The notes: a model not told the origin generated them from the letters alone. A stretch of 33,972 nucleotides of DNA from Sphingomonas sp. dw_22 (GCF_018449795.1 NZ_JAAVVE010000047.1:1-33972), one strand, 5' to 3'. Shown: positions 15,128-23,871, numbered from the stretch's first letter. A program made the numbers and translations.

Positions 15128-17929
15128 CTATGGCTTGATGCCGTACCGATCGTAATCCTCGTCCACGCGCGGCCAGATCGTCCGGGCCGCGGCGAGATCG
15201 GCGTCCGCGCCGGGCGCGCCCGTCCGCTTGCGGATCACCCCGCGCATGAACAGGCTTGCCGCCTGCTCCGAATCATAGTCGAGCGCCGCGTTCAGATCGG
15301 CGACCGCGTCGTCCATCCGGTTCATGCGGAAATAGACCAGCGCCCGGCTGTCGAGCGCGGAGGCCGGGGATTCGCTCAATTCGATCGCCTTGGTGCAATC
15401 CTTGAGCGCCGTATCGAGCGCGACGTTGCGCGTGCCCTTGATCCAGCAGCGCGAATTCATCAGCCCGGCATTGCCCGGCGATTTCGCGATCACGCCGTCG
15501 AGCAGCGACAGTGCTTCATCGGTCCGCTCGCCGCCGGCAAGCAGATCGGCCTGGGCAATGACATAGGTCGTCTTCTCGTCGCCGCCCGCGGCGACATGCT
15601 CGGCCAGGCTGTCGATCGCCGCATCGCGCTTGCCATGCTCGGCCTCCAGCGCGGCGACCATGCCGATCGCGCCGCTCGCGCTCGGATCGAGCGCCACTGC
15701 CGCCTGCGCATCGGCCAGCGCCCGCACATCGTCGTTGAGCGCGCGATATTGGCGCGCGCGGCGCAGATAGATGTCGACGCTGGGCGCAAGCTCGACGGCC
15801 TTGGTCAGATCCTTGATCGCCCCCGCGCGATCATAGATCCGCTCGAAGAGCCAGGCGCGATCGGTATAGCTTTCGACGTCGTCCGGCTTTTCGGCGATCT
15901 GCTGGGCATAGACCGCCAGGATCGGCGCCAGCCGCTTGCTCCGCTTCGCCGCATCGGCCTCGGCGAGCAAGGTTGGGCGGTCGGCGGGCGCGATGGCCTT
16001 GAGCAATTGCGTCTTGGCCTGGGCGACCTGCGCGCGCGTCGCCGAGATATCGGCCGGCGCGGTTTCGATCAGGCCCGAGACCACGCGATCGTCGACGGTG
16101 ATGACGCCATCCGGCCCCAGCGCCGCGCTGCGGGTGAGCAGCTTGCCGCCCAGGCTGCGCGGCAGCGTGGTCGCGCCGCTCAGCGTGAAGCCCTTGCCGC
16201 CATCGGGCAGATGGGTGCGGACCAGCACGCGCGAATCGTCATAGCCGCCGCTTGCGACGGGAATGTCGCGCCACGCCGAACGCGCGCGATCGGGCGTGAA
16301 ATCGATCGCGTTGACCGTCGAATCGAGCGTGACAGTGAGGCGTTCGTCCTGCTTGCTCCATTCGGGATAGGCGATGCCGTGCGCGGCGATCGTCGCGCTC
16401 GCGGTCGCCTCGTCATATTTGAAGCTGCGGCCGACCGCCTCGTTCGCGCCGAGCAGCCCGGTGAGCAGCCGATCGATGGCGGCATCGGTATCCTCCTTGC
16501 CGCTCTGGATCGAGACGACGCGCATCACCTCGGCGGTCGCGCCGAGCACGGTGATCCGCGCGGTATAAGGCATCGGCAGCAACAGGCCGGCGGTCGCGTC
16601 GATATCGATCTCCGCGTCGTTCATCGGCCGCGCATTGGGGCGCATCGGCATGTCCATCAGCCCGGCGCCGCCGACGCGCAGCGGCAGCGCATGCCGAAAG
16701 GGCGGCACGTCGCCGAGATCGGAAAGCCGCGCGCCCGAACCGGTGCCGTCGAGCCACAGGCTCTCGCCGCCGATCGTCGCGCGGACGATCATATGGTTGA
16801 ACGCCCCCGGCATCGGCAGGCGGACCGCCAGCAGATCGCCGAGATCGGCGCTCACCAGCACCGGCTCCGCCTCGATCCCGAGCTCCCGCAGGATCGAGAG
16901 CAGCAGCAGCGACTTGGCCTTGCAGTCGCCATAGCGGGCGGACCAGGTCTGGGCGGGCGCTTGGGGCACGTAATTGCCGCCGTCCATGCCCTTGTACAGA
17001 TAGCGGACCTTGTCCTGCACCAGTTGCAGCGCCAGCGCCGCGCGGGTGCGCGGATCGCTGCTCGCCGCGGCGATCTTCGCCGCTTCCGCCGCAAGCGGGC
17101 TTCCCGGCGCGATCGCGCCGTCGGTCGCGAAGAGCGGCGCCATGTCCTTCGATACTTCGGACCAGTCGCCATAATTGGTCATGTCGAAGATCGGCAGCGG
17201 CTGGAAGCGGCCGGGCGCATCGCCGGGCATCTCCGCCGGCTTGGCGACGGGCAATGTGAACGACAGCTCGTGAAAGCCGTCCGCGCGATCGACCGGCTTG
17301 AGCTCGATGCCCTTGATATAGGTCCGCGTCTTCAGGTCCATCGATTGCGGCCAGAGCGTCCGGATGCGCCCGAACTGCAACCGCGCCGGTTCGGGAACCA
17401 GCAGCGACGTGTTCTGGACATGGCCGTGCAGCGCCGGATCCTTGTGCGTGATCGAGAAGCTGAGGTGGAGCACGTCGCCGACGCGCAGGCCCTCGACCGC
17501 CAGCGTCGCCGTCAGCAGGCCGTTCAGCGTCGCCCGCTCCAGCTGCTGCTCGCGCTGGAGCACCTTGAAGCGATCGCCCGATGCCAGCACGTCGATATGC
17601 TCTGTGCCGCGCAGGATTTCGACGCGGTGGATGATGATGTCGCCCTTGCTCGGATCCCAGGGCAGCGGCAGCGTACCGGCCTGGGTGAGCACCGCCGGCG
17701 AGGCGATCCGCATTGCCATGTCGGTATAGGCCCAGACCTGGCCGTCCTGGAGCCGCTGCTGCTGATCCATCACCAGCAGCACCGGATCCGCATCGCCCAG
17801 ATGGCTGACGTCGATCGGCGGCGCGGGCTGGACCCAATCCGGCGCGGCGGCATAGATCGGCTTGTCCCCGGCATGGGCGACGCCGACGAAAATGGTCGTG
17901 GCCAGCAACGCGGCTATCGATCTGCGCAA
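15128..17929 (-). CDS. Exported DUF3857-transglutaminase-TPR protein
   Basis: This large 933-residue protein starts at TTG (17929), supported by a strong AGGGGGTGG just upstream and by the signal peptide (residues 1-20, cleavage after AHA-G). Residues about 45-230 form a DUF3857 domain. Residues about 290-400 are a transglutaminase-like papain fold with an intact triad: Cys336 in YGDCKAKS, His379 in FNHM and Asp394 in WLDGTG. A beta-rich stretch follows, and from about 690 to 920 helical TPR repeats (NPDDVESY-like A-helix patterns, DPSASGA, DSRALVYFRMN). It is presumably periplasmic; whether it crosslinks, cleaves or only binds is not known for the family. No partner gene is evident; the upstream gene on this strand is uvrC. 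Confidence 0.85.
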   Translation of the reverse strand: MRRSIAALLATTIFVGVAHAGDKPIYAAAPDWVQPAPPIDVSHLGDADPVLLVMDQQQRLQDGQVWAYTDMAMRIASPAVLTQAGTLPLPWDPSKGDIIIHRVEILRGTEHIDVLASGDRFKVLQREQQLERATLNGLLTATLAVEGLRVGDVLHLSFSITHKDPALHGHVQNTSLLVPEPARLQFGRIRTLWPQSMDLKTRTYIKGIELKPVDRADGFHELSFTLPVAKPAEMPGDAPGRFQPLPIFDMTNYGDWSEVSKDMAPLFATDGAIAPGSPLAAEAAKIAAASSDPRTRAALALQLVQDKVRYLYKGMDGGNYVPQAPAQTWSARYGDCKAKSLLLLSILRELGIEAEPVLVSADLGDLLAVRLPMPGAFNHMIVRATIGGESLWLDGTGSGARLSDLGDVPPFRHALPLRVGGAGLMDMPMRPNARPMNDAEIDIDATAGLLLPMPYTARITVLGATAEVMRVVSIQSGKEDTDAAIDRLLTGLLGANEAVGRSFKYDEATASATIAAHGIAYPEWSKQDERLTVTLDSTVNAIDFTPDRARSAWRDIPVASGGYDDSRVLVRTHLPDGGKGFTLSGATTLPRSLGGKLLTRSAALGPDGVITVDDRVVSGLIETAPADISATRAQVAQAKTQLLKAIAPADRPTLLAEADAAKRSKRLAPILAVYAQQIAEKPDDVESYTDRAWLFERIYDRAGAIKDLTKAVELAPSVDIYLRRARQYRALNDDVRALADAQAAVALDPSASGAIGMVAALEAEHGKRDAAIDSLAEHVAAGGDEKTTYVIAQADLLAGGERTDEALSLLDGVIAKSPGNAGLMNSRCWIKGTRNVALDTALKDCTKAIELSESPASALDSRALVYFRMNRMDDAVADLNAALDYDSEQAASLFMRGVIRKRTGAPGADADLAAARTIWPRVDEDYDRYGIKP

Positions 17930-18041
17930 ATTCCACCCCCTGTTGATCCCGCGAATCTAGCCACTTCTCCGGCGCACTCAATAGAGGGCCGCGCAGGCAC
18001 GGTGCAGAAGCGCGGGAATTTCGGTGCACCGCCCGGAAGCG

Positions 18042-19970
18042 TCAGCCCGCGTGGAAATAATCGTAGAGCTGCTGCGCCACCGCCGCCGATACGCCCGGCG
18101 CCCTTTGCAGATCCTCCAGGCTGGCGCCGCGCACCGCGCGGGCGGTGCCGAAGTGCATCAGCAGCGCCTTTTTCCGCGCCGGGCCGATGCCGGGCACTTC
18201 GTCGAGCGGGCTCGCGCCGATCGCTTTGGCGCGCTTCGCCCGGTGCGCGCCGATCGCGAAGCGGTGCGCCTCGTCGCGCAGGCGCTGGAGATAGAAGAGC
18301 ACTGGCGAATTGACCGGCAGCATCAGTTCGCGCCCGTCCATCAGGTGGAACACCTCGCGCCCCTCGCGGCCATGATGCGGCCCCTTGGCGACACCGACCA
18401 GGCAGACATCCTCGATGCCGAGATTCTCCAGCACGCCCTTCACGGCATTCAACTGCCCGCGCCCGCCATCGACCAGCACCAGATCGGGCCAGGTGTCGCC
18501 CTGGCGATCGGGATCTTCCTCCTGCGCGCGGGCGAAGCGGCGGGAGAATACTTCGCGCATCATGCCGAAATCGTCGCCCGGAATGGTCTCGGCACGCTTG
18601 ATGTTGAACTTGCGATACTGGTTCTTGCGGAAGCCCTCCGGCCCCGCGACGACCATCGCCCCCAGCGCATTGGTGCCCTGGATATGGCTGTTGTCGTAGA
18701 TCTCGATGCGATCGGGCGGCTCGGGCAGCTCGAAGATATCGGCGATCTCGGCGAGCAGCTTGGCCTGGGTGGTGCTTTCCGCCAGCCGCCGGTCGAGCGC
18801 CTCGACCGCGTTGCGCTGCGCCTGCTCCATCAGCCGCCGCCGCGCGCCGCGCTGCGGCACCGAGAGCGCGACCTTGAAGCCCGCGCGCTCGGCCATCGCC
18901 TCGGCGAGGATACCCGCCTCCTCCAGCTCGCGATCGACGAACACGTTCTTCGGCGGCGGCACTTCCTCGTAGAACTGCATCAGGAAGGCCGACAGCACTT
19001 CGTCCTCCGGCACCTCGTTGGTGTGCGCGGGGAAGAAGCTGCGATGGCCCCAATTCTGGCCGCCTCGGATGAAGAACGCCTGGATACCCATCACGCCGGA
19101 CTTGTTGGCGAGCGCGAAGATATCGGCATCGCCCACCCCTTCGGCGTTGATCGCCTGGCTGCCCTGGATGAAGGTGAGCGCCTTCAGCCGGTCGCGCAGC
19201 ACGGCAGCCTGCTCGAAATCGAGATTTTCCGCGGCAGCCTGCATCGCCTCGCCGAGCTTGGCCTGGACCTTGGTCGACTTGCCCTGGAGGAAATCGCGGG
19301 CGTCGTTCATCAGCTCGGCATAGCCGGCCTCGTCGATGCGGCCGACGCAAGGCGCCGAGCAGCGGCGGATCTGGTAGAGCAGGCACGGCCGGTCGCGCGT
19401 GGCGAAGAAGCCGTCGGTGCAGCTCCGGAGCAGGAACAGCTTCTGGAGCGCGTTGAGCGTCTTGCGCACCTGCCCCGCGCCGGCGAACGGCCCGAAATAA
19501 TCGCCCTTGAAGCGCCGCGCGCCGCGATGGAGCTGGACGCGGGGGAATTCATGGTCGCGGCGCAGCAGGATGAAGGGGAAGCTCTTATCGTCGCGCAGCA
19601 GCACGTTGTAGGGCGGGCGGAAGCGCTTGATGAGCTGCGCCTCCAGCAGCAGCGCCTCGGCCTCGTTGTTGGTGGTGACGATCGTCATCGAGCGCGTCTG
19701 GGCGACCATGCGCTGGAGCCGCTTCGATAGGCGCTGGACCTGGGTGTAGTTGGTGACGCGGTTCTTGAGCGCCCGCGCCTTGCCGACATAGAGCACGTCG
19801 CCGCGCGCATCCTGCATGCGATAGACGCCGGGCCGCGCGGGCAGCGTCTTCAGCACGTTGCGAATCGCCGCCACGCCCGCGTCGAGATCGGGCGCGCCTT
19901 CGCCGCGCACCGCGTAGGTCGCCTTTTCCTCATTGAAGCGATTGGGGGAATTGGGGTCTGACATCGTCAT
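18042..19970 (-). CDS. uvrC: Excinuclease ABC subunit C
   Basis: UvrC makes both incisions around a DNA lesion in nucleotide-excision repair after UvrAB loads. With the ATG at 19970 it has 642 residues, a usual length. Features in order: GIY-YIG nuclease domain (GVY at 48-50, YVGKA at 61-65), the cysteine-rich CLLYQIRRCSAPC segment, a UVR UvrB-binding motif (KLGEAMQAAAENLDFEQAA), the RNase H-like endonuclease domain with YDNSHIQG and LVDGGRGQL carrying catalytic Asp residues, and tandem helix-hairpin-helix motifs (DEVPGIGPARKKALL, then LQRAPGVS). The frame is open 250 codons further upstream, but that part overlaps the divergent methyltransferase gene and has no family match. ATGs at 19964 and 19985 are alternatives; none has a clear Shine-Dalgarno sequence. 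Confidence 0.96.
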   Translation of the reverse strand: MTMSDPNSPNRFNEEKATYAVRGEGAPDLDAGVAAIRNVLKTLPARPGVYRMQDARGDVLYVGKARALKNRVTNYTQVQRLSKRLQRMVAQTRSMTIVTTNNEAEALLLEAQLIKRFRPPYNVLLRDDKSFPFILLRRDHEFPRVQLHRGARRFKGDYFGPFAGAGQVRKTLNALQKLFLLRSCTDGFFATRDRPCLLYQIRRCSAPCVGRIDEAGYAELMNDARDFLQGKSTKVQAKLGEAMQAAAENLDFEQAAVLRDRLKALTFIQGSQAINAEGVGDADIFALANKSGVMGIQAFFIRGGQNWGHRSFFPAHTNEVPEDEVLSAFLMQFYEEVPPPKNVFVDRELEEAGILAEAMAERAGFKVALSVPQRGARRRLMEQAQRNAVEALDRRLAESTTQAKLLAEIADIFELPEPPDRIEIYDNSHIQGTNALGAMVVAGPEGFRKNQYRKFNIKRAETIPGDDFGMMREVFSRRFARAQEEDPDRQGDTWPDLVLVDGGRGQLNAVKGVLENLGIEDVCLVGVAKGPHHGREGREVFHLMDGRELMLPVNSPVLFYLQRLRDEAHRFAIGAHRAKRAKAIGASPLDEVPGIGPARKKALLMHFGTARAVRGASLEDLQRAPGVSAAVAQQLYDYFHAG

Positions 19971-20057
19971 GGTCGATTTAGGCATGGGCGCGGGCCGGGG
20001 CAACTTGATCGCGCGCGCCCAAGGTCCATAGTGCCGGCAAAATCGGGAGAGAACGCC

Positions 20058-20804
20058 ATGAAGCTCGTGATCCTGCCCGCCGCGCTGCTCGCGCTCGGCA
20101 TGCCCCTCGCCTTTGCCCAAACCGTGCCGCCCGCGATCCAGACGGCGCTGGCAGATTCGGCCCGTCCCGCAACCGACACGGAACGCGACGTCGCCCGCCA
20201 TCCGGGCGAGATACTGGCCTTTGCCGGGATCAAGCCGGGGCAGAAGGTCGCAGACTTCGTGATGGGCGGCGGCTATTGGACGCGCATCCTGGCGCGCGCG
20301 GTGGGCGATCACGGCCATGTCTATGGCTATCAGCCGGCCGAGTTCACCAAGGGCAAGCTCGACGATGCGGTGCTGGCGATCCCCGGCACCTACAAGGACG
20401 TCACCCTCTCCAACACGCCGTTCGCCGACCTCGCCTTTCCCGAGCCGCTCGACGCGATCGTCACCGTGCAGAACTGGCACGACCTGCATCTCAAGCGCTT
20501 CCCGGCGGACCTCTCCGCGACGGTCGCGGCCAGGCTCTACGCGGCGCTCAAGCCGGGCGGCGTGTTGCTGGTCATCGACCATGCCGCCAATGCGGATCCG
20601 GCCATGGCCGCGCCCGACACGCTCCACCGCATCGATCCGGCAGCGGCGCGCGCCGAGATCGAGAAGGCAGGCTTCAAGTTCGAGGGGTCGCTGCCGCTGC
20701 TGGCCAACCCCGCCGATCCGCACACGGCCAAGGTGTTCGACCCGTCGATCCGCGGCAAGACCGACCAGTTCGTCTTCAAGTTCCGCAAGCCTCGCCAGGA
20801 CTGA
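20058..20804 (+). CDS. Exported COG4798-type SAM methyltransferase
   Basis: The 248-residue protein has a clear signal peptide (MKLVILPAALLALGMPLAFA, cleavage before QT) and GGGAGAG at proper distance before the ATG. The mature part has a Rossmann methyltransferase core: motif I VADFVMGGGYWTRIL, then VYGYQPAEF, an LDAIVTVQNWHDLH segment in the motif IV place, and LKPGGVLLVIDH as motif V/VI. This pattern fits the predicted methyltransferases of COG4798, many of which also carry signal peptides. Substrate unknown. An exported SAM enzyme is puzzling because SAM is cytoplasmic, so the protein may bind another ligand or be retained inside. It is divergent from uvrC (87 bases). Confidence 0.8.
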   Translation: MKLVILPAALLALGMPLAFAQTVPPAIQTALADSARPATDTERDVARHPGEILAFAGIKPGQKVADFVMGGGYWTRILARAVGDHGHVYGYQPAEFTKGKLDDAVLAIPGTYKDVTLSNTPFADLAFPEPLDAIVTVQNWHDLHLKRFPADLSATVAARLYAALKPGGVLLVIDHAANADPAMAAPDTLHRIDPAAARAEIEKAGFKFEGSLPLLANPADPHTAKVFDPSIRGKTDQFVFKFRKPRQD

Positions 20805-20877
20805 GGGCTTTCCCGCGAAGGTTAAGGCGCAAGCTCATAAGCTGGTGGCCGCTTCCGATCCGATTGCGGATCTAAAT

Positions 20878-20912
20878 CCCTCTCCCCGCCCCCCTCCCCA
20901 AAGGGGAGAGGG
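20878..20912. repeat. CCCTCTCCCC hairpin repeat after the methyltransferase gene
   Basis: A 10-base perfect stem (20878-20887 CCCTCTCCCC with 20903-20912 GGGGAGAGGG) closes a 15-base C-rich loop containing a second CCCCTCCCC block. It resembles the elements at 13092-13197 and would give the same NPSP-type peptide when translated. It lies between convergent genes (methyltransferase, and the 59-residue protein ending at 20994), so it may help termination. The rest of 20805-20993 shows no gene. Confidence 0.6.
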
Positions 20913-20993
20913 AGAAGAAGCCAGGATGGCAGCTATCCACCAATCCCCGTCATTCCATTTGCCCTGTCAACGGTGGCGGAACTCCGGAAGCCG

Positions 20994-21173
20994 CTATTCC
21001 CGTGCCGCATTCTCCAGCCGCTGCGCTTCGGCTTCGATGCGCTGCATCTGGGCCTCGGCGCGCGCCTTGATCGCTTCCGCCCCATCATCGCGGCCGGCCG
21101 AATGCCAGACGACCGCGAGCATCGCCACGATCAGCACGATCACCAGCGCCGTGCCGAGGCGGAGCCAGCGCAT
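20994..21173 (-). CDS. Small single-helix membrane protein (59 residues)
   Basis: An ORF of 59 codons plus stop starts at the ATG at 21173, with GGGAGG 10 bases upstream. The protein has a basic start (MRWLRL), one strongly hydrophobic helix (about 7-23, LGTALVIVLIVAMLAVV) and a charged, heptad-like tail (EAIKARAEAQMQRIEAEAQ, 34-52) likely to form a coiled coil. This is a coherent membrane-anchor plus coiled-coil design. It is encoded 115 bases after the ATP synthase b gene on the same strand and may be the last gene of that operon. I know no family for it. It is a small version of the b-subunit plan, which may be chance. Confidence 0.6.
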   Translation of the reverse strand: MRWLRLGTALVIVLIVAMLAVVWHSAGRDDGAEAIKARAEAQMQRIEAEAQRLENAARE

Positions 21174-21288
21174 GGCTATGCGGCCTCCCGAAGCCGGAGC
21201 ACCATGGTTCCAAAGGCGCGACGGAATTGCATCGCGCCGTCTTTAAGGGATTTCATCGGCCGGGCAACGCCCGCCCCCGGACCAAAGC

Positions 21289-21846
21289 TCAGTTGAGCCG
21301 GCCCAGGCCCGCGATCGTCTGGTCGACCAGCGCCTTGTCGGCGTCGGCGCCATGCTTCTCGGCGATGATCGCGGCGGCCGCCCTGGTCGCGGCATCGGCG
21401 GCCTTGGCGCGGATCGCCTGGAGCGCGGCGCGCTCGGCGGCGCCGATCTTGTCCTCGGCCATCTTGGCGCGGCGCGCGGTCAGATCCTTGGCGTCGGCCT
21501 CGGCCTTGGCGAGCACGCCCTTGGCCTCTTCCTCGGCATGGGCGAGCATCGCGGCGGCCTCGTTCTCGGCACCGGCGATCTTGCGGGCATATTCGTCGCG
21601 CAGCGCCTCGGCCTCGGCGCGGAGTTGCTTGGCATCCTCCAGCCGCGTGCGGATCGCCGCGATCTGATTGTCGAGGCCGCGGGTCACCAGACCCGGCACC
21701 TTCTTCCACAGCAGGATCAGGATGAACGCAGTCATCGCGATCGAGACCCAGACGGTCGCGTCGAGCCCGAACACCGACGGATCGACCTCGTGCGCCGCGC
21801 CGCCCGGGGCTTCCGTGGTCGCCGAATGGGGAGCCTGTTCAGCCAT
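21289..21846 (-). CDS. atpF: F0F1 ATP synthase subunit b
   Basis: One of the two peripheral-stalk subunits, linking the membrane rotor-stator to F1. The 185-residue protein has an N-terminal extension of about 28 residues, a single transmembrane helix (about 31-47, TVWVSIAMTAFILILLWK), then the typical KVPGLVTRGLDNQIAAIRTRLEDA start of a long Ala/Glu/Lys/Arg-rich right-handed coiled coil. It overlaps the b' gene by 8 bases, so the two chains are coupled for equimolar synthesis. It is last of the F0 genes; the F1 genes are not in the window, as usual in alphaproteobacteria. I call it b and its upstream neighbour b' from the operon order a-c-b'-b. Confidence 0.92.
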   Translation of the reverse strand: MAEQAPHSATTEAPGGAAHEVDPSVFGLDATVWVSIAMTAFILILLWKKVPGLVTRGLDNQIAAIRTRLEDAKQLRAEAEALRDEYARKIAGAENEAAAMLAHAEEEAKGVLAKAEADAKDLTARRAKMAEDKIGAAERAALQAIRAKAADAATRAAAAIIAEKHGADADKALVDQTIAGLGRLN

Positions 21847-22330
21847 TGAGCGCCGCCTTCACTGCCTTCTTGGCCTCCGCGGCCGTAACCTTGGTGCCCG
21901 ACAGGCGGGAGACGATGTCCTTCGCGGCATCGGCCGCGACCGCCTCGATCTCCGCCATCACCGCGCTGGTCGCATCGGCGATGCGGGTTTCCGCCTCGGC
22001 CATGCGCGCCTCGTTCTGGGCATTGCCCTTGGCGAGGGTCTTCTCGGCCGCTGCCGCACCCTTGGCGCGGGCATCGGCGATGCGCTTCTGCGCCGCCTCG
22101 CGCGCGGCGTTCTCCTCAGCCCGCCAGCGCTCCTCGGCCTGGTCCGCCGCCGCACGGGCAGCCTCGGCCGCCGCGAGATCGCCGGCGACCGACTGGTCGC
22201 GCTGGTCGATCGTCGACAGCACCTTGGGCACCATGAACTTGCCCACGACGAAGAAGACGAAGCCGAACGTCACGAGCAGCCAGAAGATCTGCGACGCGAA
22301 GGTTTCGGCGAGCTGGGAAATCTGAGGCAT
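21839..22330 (-). CDS. F0F1 ATP synthase subunit b' (second b-type stalk chain)
   Basis: The 163-residue protein is the b' chain found in alphaproteobacteria, cyanobacteria and plastids. It has a short N-terminus with MPQISQLAETFASQIFWLL leading into one membrane helix (about 14-32), the conserved KFMVPKVLSTIDQRDQSVAGDL-like region split around 31-50, and an Ala-rich coiled coil to the end. It pairs with the b subunit encoded next (8-base overlap) to form a heterodimeric peripheral stalk. It follows the c-subunit gene after 52 bases. It is often named atpF2 or atpG depending on the database, so no symbol is given. Confidence 0.9.
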   Translation of the reverse strand: MPQISQLAETFASQIFWLLVTFGFVFFVVGKFMVPKVLSTIDQRDQSVAGDLAAAEAARAAADQAEERWRAEENAAREAAQKRIADARAKGAAAAEKTLAKGNAQNEARMAEAETRIADATSAVMAEIEAVAADAAKDIVSRLSGTKVTAAEAKKAVKAALNG

Positions 22331-22382
22331 TGCTATCCCATCCAGATGCGGGCCGGCGCAGGGCCGGCCCGAACCGGAAAAT

Positions 22383-22610
22383 TCAGGCGACGAAGATCAG
22401 GATCATCGCCACGACGAACGCGAGCAGACCGAGAAGCTCGGCGGCCGCGAAGCCGATGAACAGGCGGCCCTGCTGGCCGTCGGCCGCGCCGGGATTGCGC
22501 AGCGCGCCCTCGAGGAAGCTGCCGAACACGTTGCCCACACCGATGGCGGCCATGCCGGCGCCGATCGCCGCGAGACCTGCACCGATCAGCTTTGCTGCTT
22601 CTGCGTCCAT
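22383..22610 (-). CDS. atpE: F0F1 ATP synthase subunit c
   Basis: The rotor-ring proteolipid: 75 residues forming a hairpin of two membrane helices. The first helix has the Gly-rich packing motif (GAGLAAIGAG and AAIGVGNVFG). The polar loop is ALRNPGAADGQQGR, with Arg-Asn-Pro conserved. The second helix carries the proton-binding Glu58 in FAAAELLGLLAF. Glu with ordinary surroundings and no Na-binding Gln/Ser-Thr pattern indicates proton coupling. It sits between atpB and b' in the standard order. Confidence 0.97.
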   Translation of the reverse strand: MDAEAAKLIGAGLAAIGAGMAAIGVGNVFGSFLEGALRNPGAADGQQGRLFIGFAAAELLGLLAFVVAMILIFVA

Positions 22611-22655
22611 TTCAAATAACTCCTGCTTCGATTTCGTTGGTTGGGTAAGATAAAC

Positions 22656-23441
22656 TCAGTGCAGATGCTCGGCGTCGTTGATGTACAGCGACGTGAGCAG
22701 TGCAAACACATAGGCCTGGATGCCGGCGACCAGTATCTCCAGCGCCGAGATGCCGACCATCAGCGCGAAGCTGGGGATGCCGACGCCCAGGCCCGGGATG
22801 ATCCCGGCATTGCTGGCGTTGATGACGAAGCCGGCCAGCACCTTCAGCAGGATGTGCCCGGCGATCATCGCCACGAACAGTCGCAGGCCCAGCGAGAAGG
22901 GGCGGACCATGAAGCTGACGAACTCGATCACCGGGATGAGCCAGATCAGCCACAGCGGCGTGCCGTGCGGCACGAACAGCGAGAAGAAGTGCAGCCCATG
23001 CTTCCAGAAGCCGACGATCAGCACGATCGAGAAGCTCATGATCGCCAATACGCCGGTCACGGTGAAATGGCTGGTGAAGGTGAAGGGATGCACGCCGACC
23101 AGGCCGAAGGGCAGCAGGCCGATGATGTTGCCGAACAGGATGAACATGAACAGCGAGAAGATATAGGGCAGGTATTTCCGCCCTTCCTTGCCGACATTCT
23201 GCGCGAGCAGCGCATCGATGAAGCCGACGAAATTCTCGACCAGCATCTGGCCGCGAGTCGGGATCACCTGGCGCTTCATGCCCATCAGCATGAACGCCCA
23301 GAGCGCCACCGCGGCCACGCACATCCACAGCGCCGAGTTGGTGAAGGCGATATGGTGCCCGGCAATGGTGAAGCCGGGATCCCAGATCGTCTGCACCTCG
23401 AACTGATGCATCGGGTCGATCTTGCCTGATTCAGCCGCCAC
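22656..23441 (-). CDS. atpB: F0F1 ATP synthase subunit a
   Basis: Subunit a forms the proton half-channels and faces the c-ring. The 261-residue protein has the typical 5-6 membrane helices, a conserved PYIFSLFMFILFGNIIGLLP helix (91-110), and the essential Arg187 in SLGLRLFVAMIAGH, followed by ALEILVAGIQAYVFALL near the end. It starts with GTG at 23441; the family N-terminus (MHQFEV at 11-16) lies just inside, so the ATG of Met11 is an alternative start. It lies 40 bases after atpI and 45 before atpE. Confidence 0.96.
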   Translation of the reverse strand: MAAESGKIDPMHQFEVQTIWDPGFTIAGHHIAFTNSALWMCVAAVALWAFMLMGMKRQVIPTRGQMLVENFVGFIDALLAQNVGKEGRKYLPYIFSLFMFILFGNIIGLLPFGLVGVHPFTFTSHFTVTGVLAIMSFSIVLIVGFWKHGLHFFSLFVPHGTPLWLIWLIPVIEFVSFMVRPFSLGLRLFVAMIAGHILLKVLAGFVINASNAGIIPGLGVGIPSFALMVGISALEILVAGIQAYVFALLTSLYINDAEHLH

Positions 23442-23481
23442 GCTTGTCTGTCCGCCCTATTTAGCCAAAGCGCCCGAAGAG

Positions 23482-23799
23482 TCACTTCGAGCGCTGGTTC
23501 GAAATCCGAATGATGTTCCTGAACGCCGCTATGATGCCCAAGAAGAGCAGCGCGAGCAGGAGCCATGGGGAGGTTCCCAGAAACCGATCGAGCACCCACC
23601 CGATCAGCGCACCTCCAGCCATCCCGCCGACCAGTTCGGCCAGCACGCGATTGCCCAGGTTGTAATCCGCCTGGCCTTTATCGGTGCCCCCGCCATTCCT
23701 GATCGCCTCGTCCGATTTTGCTTGCCGCAGTCGCTCGTCGAGCGAGTTGAGGCGCGCATCCTCTTGGAGGGGTTCCAGTCCGGGCTCGTTTTCGGCCAT
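23482..23799 (-). CDS. atpI: ATP synthase assembly protein AtpI (AtpZ/AtpI family)
   Basis: This 105-residue protein has a charged N-terminal part (LNSLDERLRQAK) and two membrane helices (about 49-66 around ELVGGMAGGALIGWVLDRFLG, and 73-90 LLLALLFLGIIAAFRNI). This is the layout of AtpI-type proteins, which help assemble the c-ring and are usually first in F0 operons. The start at 23799 has a strong GGAGAGG; an earlier in-frame ATG at 23862 is unsupported. It is preceded by a good promoter candidate at 23872-23900. Confidence 0.88.
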   Translation of the reverse strand: MAENEPGLEPLQEDARLNSLDERLRQAKSDEAIRNGGGTDKGQADYNLGNRVLAELVGGMAGGALIGWVLDRFLGTSPWLLLALLFLGIIAAFRNIIRISNQRSK

Positions 23800-23871
23800 T
23801 TCGCCTCTCCATTTGCCGTCTCCGGCAGGGTCCAGCGCATGTACCAAGGGCGAGCCCGCCAAGGCAGGGGC

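Noticed and set aside
15596..18313. A 905-codon open frame on the plus strand opposite the DUF3857 gene
   Set aside because: It is the antisense of the transglutaminase-TPR gene, is rich in Arg/His/Gln and has no recognisable domain. Long antisense frames are common at this GC content.
18024..19730. A 568-codon plus-strand frame opposite uvrC
   Set aside because: Antisense shadow of uvrC with biased composition; UvrC motifs are complete on the minus strand.
19971..20723. N-terminal extension of UvrC by about 250 codons
   Set aside because: The extension overlaps the divergent methyltransferase gene and has no similarity to UvrC; the family N-terminus begins near 19970.
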